Of a stretch of 57,684 nt of DNA, positions 7,675-14,825 are shown piece by piece; position 1 is the first letter of the stretch, and the number at the start of each line of letters is the position of its first letter. Source of the stretch: JAHEAO01 sp037968535 (GTDB taxonomy: Bacteria > Pseudomonadota > Alphaproteobacteria > Rhodobacterales > Rhodobacteraceae). The position numbers and the translations under genes were made by a program. The stretch lies in NCBI GenBank assembly GCA_037968535.1, contig JBBKVT010000187.1, positions 1 to 57,684 of the forward strand, given 5' to 3'. The notes under the pieces were generated by a model that worked only from the letters and a program-made list of their open reading frames with translations, ran no database searches and was not told the origin of the DNA.

Positions 7675-7700
7675 GACGGGAGGCTGACCTTGGCATTCGA

Positions 7701-8378
7701 TCAACCGAGCCGTCCGCCCTCCATCTTCACAGTGCGATCCATGCGGGCGGCAAGCGCGAGGTTATGGGTGGCGATCAGGGCGGAAAGCCCGGTGTCTCGA
7801 ACCAGGTCCATCAGCGTCGCGAAGACCTGGTCGGACGTATCGGGATCGAGGTTGCCGGTCGGCTCGTCCGCCAGAAGCAACTTTGGCTTGTTGGCGAGTG
7901 CGCGGCAGAACGCGACCCGCTGTTGCTCGCCACCGGAAAGTTCTGCCGGGCGGTGATCGGCGCGGTTGCCGATGCCGACACGGGTCAGAAGGTCTTGAGC
8001 GCGGGCTCGGGCCTCGCGTTCGGGCACGGCATTGGCAAGCTGCGGCAGGACGATATTTTCCAGCGCGCTGAATTCCGGCAAGAGGTGGTGAAATTGGTAG
8101 ATGAAGCCCACGTCCTCGCGCCGTGCTCGTGTGCGCTGACGATCCGCAAGTCCGGTCATGTCGATGCCGTTGAGCGTGACCGTGCCAGCGTCAGCGGTAT
8201 CAAGCAGGCCCGCGATATGCAGCAACGTGGATTTCCCGGCGCCGGAGGGGGCAACGAGCGCGACGACTTCACCCTTCGCAATTGCGAGAGTGGCGCCGCG
8301 CAGCACTGCGACTTCCGCGGGCTTGTTCTTGTTGTAGGCTTTTTCAATGCCTTGGAGGTCGAGGATGATGTCACTCAT
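7701..8378 (-). CDS. lolD: Lipoprotein-releasing ABC transporter, ATP-binding subunit
   Basis: A 225-residue LolD-type ATPase that powers release of outer-membrane lipoproteins from the inner membrane to LolA. Walker A is APSGAGKST, with Ala in place of the usual first Gly. The Q-loop is YQFHHLLPEFSALENI, typical of LolD; the signature is LSGGEQQRVA, Walker B LLLADEPTGNLD, and the switch His is in IATHN. The ATG overlaps the 3' end of lolC by 8 bases, indicating translational coupling. It is the last gene of the proS-lolCD group. Confidence 0.94.
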   Translation of the reverse strand: MSDIILDLQGIEKAYNKNKPAEVAVLRGATLAIAKGEVVALVAPSGAGKSTLLHIAGLLDTADAGTVTLNGIDMTGLADRQRTRARREDVGFIYQFHHLLPEFSALENIVLPQLANAVPEREARARAQDLLTRVGIGNRADHRPAELSGGEQQRVAFCRALANKPKLLLADEPTGNLDPDTSDQVFATLMDLVRDTGLSALIATHNLALAARMDRTVKMEGGRLG

Positions 8379-9657
8379 AGCGCAAAGCCTCGACCGGATT
8401 CATCCGCGCCGCGCGGCGGGCCGGGAAAATGGTGACGAGGAACGAGAGGCCAAGGGAAAGGACAACTGCCGCGAAAACATCACCCGGCACCAGCTTGGCC
8501 GGCAGATTGTAGATGCCGCGGATCGACGGATCCCAGACCCCTCCGCCCGCGGCATAGTTCACGAAGGAGAATATCGGATCGATGTAGATGGCGAAAAGGC
8601 AGCCCAGAAGAACACCGAAGACCGTGCCCAGAACCCCGACAACAGCGCCACAGATGAAAAACACCCGCAACACAGAACCCTCCGTCAGGCCCATCGTGCG
8701 CAGGATGCCGATGTCGCGGCCCTTGTTCTTGACCAGCATGATCAGCCCCGAAATGATATTCATCGCGGCGATCAGCACCAGCACGCCCATGATCACGAAC
8801 ATCACGTTGTCCTCAATCTGAAGTGCCCGCAGAAAGCTGCCGGAGCGATCCTTCCAGGTCCATAGAAGCGTATGCGGACCGCCGGCATTCAAGAATTCGA
8901 CGCTGCGCCGGTCGATGGTTTCCGGGTCATCGACCATGACCTCAATCTCGTCCGCCACGCCCTCGCGGTTGAAAAAGCTCTGGGCCTCGACGAACGGCAA
9001 ATAGACGCGGGTGCGGTCGATGTCATAGCGGCCGGCAGTGAAAATGTAGACGACCTGGTAGACGTTCACCCGCGGGCTGGTGCCGAAAGCGGTTTTCACG
9101 CCGTTGGGCGAGATCAGCTTGATCTTGTCGTCCAGACCGACGCCAAGCGCTTGGGCCACACCCGATCCAATGGCGATACCGCGATCAAGTTGGTGGATGT
9201 CGCCCTGGGACTGCTGGGCATTGGCGACGCGCGGAATGCCAAGAATGTCCTCGGTCGAAATTCCGTATACATCGACGCCGGTGGTGTTTTCGCGATTGTT
9301 GGCCATTACCTGGCCCCGGATTAGCGGGGCGACGTGGGTAACACCGGGCAGCGCCTTCAGCCTTTCAGCGGTTTCGGTGTAGTCAGGCATGACATTGGTT
9401 GTCTGGCCGGTGTCGGTTTCATAGACCGAATTGTAAAGCGAGATATGGGCGTTGGCGCCCAGGATCGTGTCGACGAATTCGGCCCGGAAGCCGGCGCGGA
9501 CGGCCATCACGGCGATCAGGGCAAAGACCGCCAGCATGATACCAAGAAACGAGATCCAGGTCATCACGCTGACCCCGCCCTCGGCGCGACGGGCGCGCAG
9601 GTAGCGCCAGGCGATCATCCATTCAAAGCGCGAAAAGGGGGCGGTGCTGCGGGCCAT
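8371..9657 (-). CDS. lolC: Lipoprotein-releasing ABC transporter, permease subunit
   Basis: A 428-residue permease of the LolC/LolE type, here the single fused-function form usual outside gamma-proteobacteria. It has an N-terminal helix near FEWMIAWRYLRARRAEGGVS and the conserved SFLGIMLAVFALIAVMAVRAG, then a large periplasmic domain (about residues 50-270). Three C-terminal helices carry MLVKNKGRDIGILRTMG, the coupling region to LolD, and the protein ends ARRAARMNPVEALRYE, a family signature. A good AAGAGG ribosome site precedes the ATG. It lies 131 bases after the ThuA-like gene; that gap shows nothing clear. Confidence 0.93.
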   Translation of the reverse strand: MARSTAPFSRFEWMIAWRYLRARRAEGGVSVMTWISFLGIMLAVFALIAVMAVRAGFRAEFVDTILGANAHISLYNSVYETDTGQTTNVMPDYTETAERLKALPGVTHVAPLIRGQVMANNRENTTGVDVYGISTEDILGIPRVANAQQSQGDIHQLDRGIAIGSGVAQALGVGLDDKIKLISPNGVKTAFGTSPRVNVYQVVYIFTAGRYDIDRTRVYLPFVEAQSFFNREGVADEIEVMVDDPETIDRRSVEFLNAGGPHTLLWTWKDRSGSFLRALQIEDNVMFVIMGVLVLIAAMNIISGLIMLVKNKGRDIGILRTMGLTEGSVLRVFFICGAVVGVLGTVFGVLLGCLFAIYIDPIFSFVNYAAGGGVWDPSIRGIYNLPAKLVPGDVFAAVVLSLGLSFLVTIFPARRAARMNPVEALRYE

Positions 9658-9788
9658 GTCTGCCTCTTGGTGACTGCCGGCGCATTTGCGCTGAACCGGA
9701 GCGGGGGGTCAAGCTGGACGACCGCCAAACCGGTGGCAATTGGCAGCGGTCGCTTGCGGGAATATTTTTTTTCGACAGATGGTGCGGA

Positions 9789-10511
9789 TCAGTGTTGCTT
9801 GCCCGGGACGTGATAATCCTCGAACCGCTCGCCATTGGCATGAGCTGCTTCCCGGCCGTGGCTGGCCCAAGTCAGGCCGCGCTTGATAAGCTCGAAGGCG
9901 GGGCCGTTGTCGATCACGTCGGCATGATGGCCGAGCGCGTTGTAATAGACCCGGCCAAGCCCCCAGCATTTGGTCCAGACCACCGGCATCTCGACCCGGC
10001 CGTTCGACGAATGATACCAGTGGAAATTCGGAAACTGGGTCGTCGCAAGAACTTGTGCGGCTGGATCGACGTGCAGGTAATACTGTTCCGAACGGACCGC
10101 GAAATCCTCGATTCCATCCGTGATCGGATGATCATGATCGGCAATCTCGACCCGGTAGTCGGTGTCGTCGTCGCCGGGATGGGCAACCCAGTTGCCTCCG
10201 GTCATAAACTGCCAGAGGACGTTTTCGCGGAATGCGTCGCACATGCCGCCGTGGCAGCCAGCAAGGCCGGTGCCGCGGGCGACCGCTTCGGAAACATTGA
10301 CCACGAGGTCGTTGTCGATGTTCGACATCGTCCAGACCGGCACGATCAGGTCGATGGAGGCAAGGTGACCGGCATCAGCGAAGCAGGCCAGGTTGTCGTG
10401 TATCTCGACCTGCATGCCGTCGGCTTCGAGGATGCGCTTGAAAAGCGTCGCGACCTTTTCGGGTTCGTGCCCCTCCCAGCCGCCCCATGTGATCAGTGCC
10501 TTGCGCGCCAT
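9789..10511 (-). CDS. ThuA-domain (trehalose-utilization-like) protein
   Basis: A 240-residue cytosolic protein of the ThuA superfamily, which has a class I glutamine amidotransferase-like fold. Recognisable pieces are the N-terminal KALITWGGWEGHEPEKVATLF, GTGLAGCHGGMCDAFRENV (the position of the nucleophile elbow), WVAHPGDD, and GLGRVYYNALGHHADV near the end. ThuA proteins are linked to trehalose or related sugar metabolism in rhizobia, but the reaction is unsettled and no sugar genes are nearby. It begins one base after proS ends, so the two are co-transcribed. Confidence 0.85.
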   Translation of the reverse strand: MARKALITWGGWEGHEPEKVATLFKRILEADGMQVEIHDNLACFADAGHLASIDLIVPVWTMSNIDNDLVVNVSEAVARGTGLAGCHGGMCDAFRENVLWQFMTGGNWVAHPGDDDTDYRVEIADHDHPITDGIEDFAVRSEQYYLHVDPAAQVLATTQFPNFHWYHSSNGRVEMPVVWTKCWGLGRVYYNALGHHADVIDNGPAFELIKRGLTWASHGREAAHANGERFEDYHVPGKQH

Positions 10512-10512
10512 G

Positions 10513-11850
10513 TCAGATCCCGCTGTAAATCTCGGCCACTCGCGCTACCGCAACATCGGGCGCCAGTTCTTCGCTCTCGCCGGTCCGGCGTGAGGTCAGT
10601 TCGACGACGCCGTTCTTCAGCCCGCGCGGTCCGACGGTGATGCGCCACGGCAGGCCGATCAGGTCCATCGTCGCAAACTTGGCGCCCGCCCGTTCTTCGC
10701 GGTCGTCATAAAGCGGGTCCAGCCCCTTGGCGGTCAGCGCCTTGTAAAGGTTCTCGCAGGCCGCGTCGGCCTCTGGGTCGCCTTGTTTGAGGTTGACGAT
10801 GCCGACGTGGAAGGGCGTGACACCTTCGGGCCAAATAATGCCCTTGTCGTCATGGCTGGCCTCGATGATCGCCCCCAGAAGGCGCGACACGCCGATGCCA
10901 TGGCTGCCCATGTGAACCGGCACTTTCTCGCCCTTGTCATTGCTCACCGTGGCGCCCATCGGCTCGGAATATTTGGTGCCGAAGTAGAAGATCTGGCCAA
11001 CCTCGATGCCGCGCGAGGATTTGCGCCGAGCCTCGGGGATTGCGTTGAATGTCGCCTCGTCATGCGTCTCATCTGTGCGCGCATAGGGCGTGGTCCATTC
11101 CTTGACGATGGCGGCGCATTCCTCGCGGTTGTCGTAGTCCACCTGCCGGTCGCCAAATTTCAGATCGGTGATCGCGCTGTCGTAGAAGACTTCGCTTTCG
11201 CCGGTATCGGCCAGGACCAGGAATTCATGCGTATCCTGGCCACCGATCGGTCCGGAATCGGCGCGCATCGGAATTGCCTGCAGCCCCATCCGTTCGTACG
11301 TCCGCAGATAGCTGACCATGTGGCGGTTATAGGCATGCATCGCGGCATCGTAATCGACGTCGAAATTGTAGCCGTCCTTCATCAGGAATTCACGGCCCCT
11401 CATCACGCCGAAGCGGGGGCGCACCTCATCGCGGAATTTCCACTGGATGTGGTAGAGCGTCAGCGGCAGATCCTTGTAGCTGCCGACGTGGGCGCGAAAG
11501 ATGTCGGTGATCAGTTCCTCATTGGTCGGACCGTAAAGAATGTCGCGCCCGTGCCGGTCCTTGATCCGCAGCATCTCTTCGCCGTAATCGTCGTAGCGCC
11601 CGCTTTCGCGCCAGAGATCGGCCGATTGCAAGGTCGGCATCAACAGCGGGATATGTCCGGCCCGTTGCTGTTCCTCGTGCACGATCCGTTCGATGTTGCG
11701 CAGCACCCTGTAGCCCAACGGCAGCCAGGAATAGATGCCGGCAGCGGCTTGCTTGATCATTCCGGCGCGCAGCATCAGGCGGTGGCTGACGATCTGGGCC
11801 TCGGCGGGGGTTTCCTTCAGGACAGGCATGAAGTAGCGGGAAAGACGCAT
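10513..11850 (-). CDS. proS: Proline--tRNA ligase (short alphaproteobacterial form)
   Basis: A class II aminoacyl-tRNA synthetase of 445 residues. This is the short form without the editing insertion found in the roughly 570-residue E. coli enzyme. Motif 1 lies around GIYSWLPLGYRVLRNIERI; motif 2 is FRDEVRPRFGVMRGREFLMKD; motif 3 is in GSHGIGVSRLLGAI. The C-terminal anticodon-binding domain spans about residues 345-445 (YDDREERAGAKFATMDLIG). The start MRLSRYFMPVLKETPAEAQ is the standard N-terminus. It heads the minus-strand group with the ThuA-like gene and lolCD. Confidence 0.97.
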   Translation of the reverse strand: MRLSRYFMPVLKETPAEAQIVSHRLMLRAGMIKQAAAGIYSWLPLGYRVLRNIERIVHEEQQRAGHIPLLMPTLQSADLWRESGRYDDYGEEMLRIKDRHGRDILYGPTNEELITDIFRAHVGSYKDLPLTLYHIQWKFRDEVRPRFGVMRGREFLMKDGYNFDVDYDAAMHAYNRHMVSYLRTYERMGLQAIPMRADSGPIGGQDTHEFLVLADTGESEVFYDSAITDLKFGDRQVDYDNREECAAIVKEWTTPYARTDETHDEATFNAIPEARRKSSRGIEVGQIFYFGTKYSEPMGATVSNDKGEKVPVHMGSHGIGVSRLLGAIIEASHDDKGIIWPEGVTPFHVGIVNLKQGDPEADAACENLYKALTAKGLDPLYDDREERAGAKFATMDLIGLPWRITVGPRGLKNGVVELTSRRTGESEELAPDVAVARVAEIYSGI

Positions 11851-11920
11851 GTAGGGGCAAGCCTTTGGCGGTCAGAGGTTTCCGAATTCGTCTAAGCGAA
11901 AGACCGTGGCGAGGCAATGA

Positions 11921-11938
11921 CGGTTGCGCGGGCAACCG
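11921..11938. other. Short perfect hairpin between divergent proS and the dehydratase gene
   Basis: CGGTTGC and GCAACCG flank a GCGG loop. It lies about 70 bases upstream of each gene in the shared 155-base promoter region, with no T-run. It may be part of a 5' leader or an operator; nothing else is evident in the gap. Confidence 0.3.
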
Positions 11939-12005
11939 CGAAGTGTTTGACCGCTGCCCCGGCAATGGCGATAGCTGAACCGAACACCAAACGGAAAGCA
12001 ACCCG

Positions 12006-12977
12006 ATGACCTCGCAAGATGAAATCCAAGCCGCCCATGCGCTGATCAGCCAACATATTCGCGCGACGCCAATGCTTCGGGTCGAAGCGGGGGCGCTTTG
12101 CGATGCGCCGGTTGCGCTGAAGCTCGAACAGTTACAGCACACCGGGTCGTTCAAAGTTCGCGGCGCGTTCAACTCGATCCTCTCGGGTCAGGTCGGACCA
12201 CAGGGCGTTGTGGCGATATCGGGTGGCAATCACGGTGCGGCAGTAGCCTATGCCGCCCGTGTTCTGGGAACCCATGCAACCGTCTTTGCGCCGGCCTTCG
12301 CCGGTCCCGTCAAGATCGGACGGATGCGTCAGTTCGGTGCAGAAGTGGTCGTGATGGATGCCCCGATCACCGAAGTCATCGCCGCCTTCAGCGCGCATGC
12401 GAACCGCACCGGCGCGCTGGCGGTGCATCCCTATGATGCGCCGGGCGTGCTTGCAGGTCAGGGAACGCTGGGGCTTGAGATCGAGCGGGATATGCCCGAT
12501 CTCGACACGCTCTGCGTTTCGGTGGGCGGTGGCGGGCTGATCGGCGGAATCGCCGCATGGTATGGACACCGTCTTAAGATCCTCGCGGTCGAGACCGAAG
12601 GCACGGCGGCCTATGCAGCATTTCTGCGCCACGGGCCGGACGCCTTTATCACGCCCGAAGGCATTTCGGCCAGCGCATTAGGGGCGGCCAGCATCGGAGT
12701 CTTGCCGCGCGCGGCGATGGCGGGCGCGAACGTGCGCTCAATCGTCGTAAGCGACGCCGATGTGATCGCGGCGGGACGCCAGTTGTGGGACAAAACCCGA
12801 ATGATCGGTGAACCGGGGGCAGCAACCGCGCTGGCGGCGCTGACTTCGGGCGCCTACCGGCCGCAACCGCAAGAGCGCGTCGGCGTCCTGATTTGCGGCG
12901 GCAATGCCGAACCGGGATGGTTCATGCCTGCGCCAAGTCCTGCGCCAAGTCCTGCGGCAGAACCAACACACCCTTGA
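12006..12977 (+). CDS. Threonine/serine dehydratase, PLP-dependent
   Basis: A 323-residue fold-type II PLP enzyme. The Schiff-base lysine is in HTGSFKVRGAFN (about residue 55), the phosphate-binding SGGNHGAAVAYAA follows at about residue 75, and the VGGGGLIGG loop binds the PLP phosphate. There is no C-terminal ACT regulatory domain, so this is the short catabolic or house-cleaning type rather than IlvA. The last residues, PAPSPAPSPAAEPTHP, come from a 12-base tandem DNA repeat and look like an unstructured tail. The start is supported by GGAAAG upstream. Confidence 0.9.
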   Translation: MTSQDEIQAAHALISQHIRATPMLRVEAGALCDAPVALKLEQLQHTGSFKVRGAFNSILSGQVGPQGVVAISGGNHGAAVAYAARVLGTHATVFAPAFAGPVKIGRMRQFGAEVVVMDAPITEVIAAFSAHANRTGALAVHPYDAPGVLAGQGTLGLEIERDMPDLDTLCVSVGGGGLIGGIAAWYGHRLKILAVETEGTAAYAAFLRHGPDAFITPEGISASALGAASIGVLPRAAMAGANVRSIVVSDADVIAAGRQLWDKTRMIGEPGAATALAALTSGAYRPQPQERVGVLICGGNAEPGWFMPAPSPAPSPAAEPTHP

Positions 12978-13024
12978 TAAGCGGCCCATTGCAGGCGACA
13001 TAGGGCACAACAAAAGGAGGCGAG

Positions 13025-14092
13025 ATGGCCCTTCCGGTCCGGGATCAGCTGAAATACTGGGGCTTTGCCGCTGTCGTCTTCTTGGTCATCCTGTGGGTGC
13101 TGGGCGATGTGATGCTGCCCTTCGTGCTGGGGGCTGCAATCGCCTATTTCCTTGATCCGGTCGCTGATTGGTTGCAGCGGCACGGGTTCGGACGCGTGAT
13201 GGCGACTATCACGATCACCTTGTTCGCCCTCGTCCTGTTCGTTCTGGCTTCACTTCTCGTCATCCCTACACTGCTTCAGCAATTGTCCGGGCTGTTCGAA
13301 ACCGTGCCGAAACTGGTCCACCAGTTCAGCGCCTTTCTTACTGGACGGTTTCCCGAGCTTCTGGACAATGAAAGCAGGATTTCGCAGTCACTTCTGTCAG
13401 TCGGACAGACGCTTCAATCGAAGGGCGGCGAGTTGATCAACACTGTGCTTGCGTCGGCGGCCACGTTGGTCAACGCCGTGGTGCTTCTGGTGCTGGTGCC
13501 GGTGGTGACGTTCTACCTGCTGATTGACTGGGACCGCATGGTCGCACGGATCAACGACATGCTGCCGCGCGACCATGCGCCGACGATACGGTCGCTGGCG
13601 CGCGACATCGATCGCACTCTGTCCTCGTTCATCAGGGGTCAGGGAACGGTCTGCCTCATCCTGGGCACGTTTTACGCGGTAGGCCTGATGCTCGTCGGAT
13701 TGCAATTCGGGCTGGTGATCGGGGCCTTTGCGGGGCTTCTGACTTTCATTCCCTATGTCGGCGCGCTTGTCGGCGGCGCTCTGGCGATCGGGCTTGCGCT
13801 GTTCCAGTTCTGGGGCGAGTGGATCTGGATTGCCGCTGTCGCGGGGATCTTTTTTCTGGGCCAGTTCATCGAAGGCAACATCCTGACCCCGAAGCTGGTC
13901 GGCAGTTCGATCGGACTTCATCCGGTCTGGCTGATCTTCGCCCTTTCGGCCTTTGGAACGCTTTTCGGGTTCGTCGGGATGCTGGTTGCAGTGCCGGTAG
14001 CCGCGGCGCTTGGTGTGATCACCCGGTTTGCGGTCGATCAATACAAGGACAGCCTGCTTTACAAGGGTGTCTCGGGGCCCGACGAGTCCTGA
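13025..14092 (+). CDS. AI-2E-family transporter (permease)
   Basis: A 355-residue membrane protein of the AI-2E/PerM family with about eight helices. It begins with VFLVILWVLGDVMLPFVLGA and contains IAYFLDPVADWLQRHG near residue 45. The conserved C-terminal part includes FAGLLTFIPYVGALVGG, GQFIEGNILTPKLVGSSIGLHPVW and GMLVAVPVAAALGVI. The family exports AI-2 or ions, or has unknown cargo; the substrate here is unknown. A strong AAAAGGAGGCGAG ribosome site precedes the ATG. It ends one base before the hdaA-like gene, an arrangement that is common in alphaproteobacteria. Confidence 0.9.
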   Translation: MALPVRDQLKYWGFAAVVFLVILWVLGDVMLPFVLGAAIAYFLDPVADWLQRHGFGRVMATITITLFALVLFVLASLLVIPTLLQQLSGLFETVPKLVHQFSAFLTGRFPELLDNESRISQSLLSVGQTLQSKGGELINTVLASAATLVNAVVLLVLVPVVTFYLLIDWDRMVARINDMLPRDHAPTIRSLARDIDRTLSSFIRGQGTVCLILGTFYAVGLMLVGLQFGLVIGAFAGLLTFIPYVGALVGGALAIGLALFQFWGEWIWIAAVAGIFFLGQFIEGNILTPKLVGSSIGLHPVWLIFALSAFGTLFGFVGMLVAVPVAAALGVITRFAVDQYKDSLLYKGVSGPDES

Positions 14093-14093
14093 C

Positions 14094-14783
14094 ATGTCGC
14101 GCCAGCTTACCTTCGATCTGCCAGTCAAACCGGCGCTGGGGCGCGAGGATTTCTTCGTTTCCACGGCCAATGCGCTCGCGGTTACTACAATTGAGCACTG
14201 GCAAGGCTGGCCGCAGCGCAAGCTTGCCCTGATCGGTCCGCACGGGTCCGGCAAGACCCATCTGGTGCAGGTGTGGGCCGCAATGGCGGATGCGCAAGTG
14301 GTATCATCCGCCGAATTGGCGACGGCCGATATCGCACCACTTGCCGGGGGCGGGGCGCGTCTGGCCATAGAAGACGTGGACCGGATCGCGGGTGACGCCG
14401 CGGCCGAACAGGCGCTGTTTCACCTGCACAATCTGGTGCTGGCAGAGGGTGGGTACCTGTTGCTGAGCGCGACCAGTCCGCCGCTGCAATGGCCGCTGAC
14501 GCTGCCTGATCTGGCCAGTCGCATGCAAGCCACCGGCGTTGTCTTGCTTACCGAACCGGACGACGATCTGCTGCGGGCGGTGCTGCTCAAGCTTTTTGAC
14601 GACCGGCAACTGAGCGTCAGCCCCGGTGTCGTCGACTATCTTGCCACTCGAATGGAACGGGGTTTGAATGAAGCGGCCCGCCTTGTTGCGGCGCTGGACG
14701 ATGCAGCATTGCGCGAAGGCCGTGCGATCACCCGCAAGCTGGCGGCATCGGTGCTCGACAAGGCCGCGCGGGGCACGGCATGA
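14094..14783 (+). CDS. hdaA: DnaA-related chromosomal replication regulator, HdaA-like
   Basis: A 229-residue protein related to the AAA+ domain of DnaA. The N-terminus MSRQLTFDLPVKPALGREDF carries the clamp-binding-like QLTFDLP motif of Hda/HdaA, which ties it to the DNA polymerase beta sliding clamp. Walker A is IGPHGSGKTHL, followed by the acidic LAIEDVDRI. It lacks the DnaA DNA-binding domain, as expected of Hda. Its role is to stimulate DnaA-ATP hydrolysis after initiation. The ATG lies 1 base past the stop of the upstream permease gene. The symbol rests on the clamp motif, length and position. Confidence 0.88.
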   Translation: MSRQLTFDLPVKPALGREDFFVSTANALAVTTIEHWQGWPQRKLALIGPHGSGKTHLVQVWAAMADAQVVSSAELATADIAPLAGGGARLAIEDVDRIAGDAAAEQALFHLHNLVLAEGGYLLLSATSPPLQWPLTLPDLASRMQATGVVLLTEPDDDLLRAVLLKLFDDRQLSVSPGVVDYLATRMERGLNEAARLVAALDDAALREGRAITRKLAASVLDKAARGTA

Positions 14784-14785
14784 TG

Positions 14786-14803
14786 CCGTCACCCTGCTGT
14801 CAC
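14786..14803 (+). promoter_or_regulatory. Pho-box-like direct repeat upstream of ppk
   Basis: CCGTCAC-CCTG-CTGTCAC matches the PhoB-type arrangement of two 7-base repeats separated by 4 bases; the second repeat is a perfect CTGTCAC. It begins 2 bases past the hdaA stop codon and ends 22 bases before the ppk ATG. A GATAAG that could act as a -10 lies 10 bases further on, which would give a very short leader. PhoB control of ppk under phosphate limitation is known in other bacteria; here it is an inference from the motif. Confidence 0.5.
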
Positions 14804-14825
14804 AGTCCGACGGGATAAGAGGTTC

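Larger units (their letters stand above)
7335..7700. other. 366-base intergenic stretch between convergent kynA and lolD
   Basis: The stretch holds no intact gene. It contains the IS630-like transposase fragment (about 7410-7612), a GTGGC-TGC-GCCAC hairpin (7620-7632) and the most diverged copy of the convergent-end repeat (7626-7674). In the other copies the repeat lies 30-70 bases past the plus-strand stop codon; here it is about 300 bases away, which is the size of the transposon remnant lying between. Confidence 0.65.

Noticed and set aside
7331..7696. Minus-strand frame of 121 codons between kynA and lolD
   Set aside because: It is antisense to the transposase remnant and the repeat; the Arg/Ser-rich composition and the absence of a ribosome site speak against it.
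7431..8435. Plus-strand open frame of 334 codons
   Set aside because: Only its first 60 codons are protein-like (the IS630 remnant). The rest is antisense to lolD, whose family motifs are clear.
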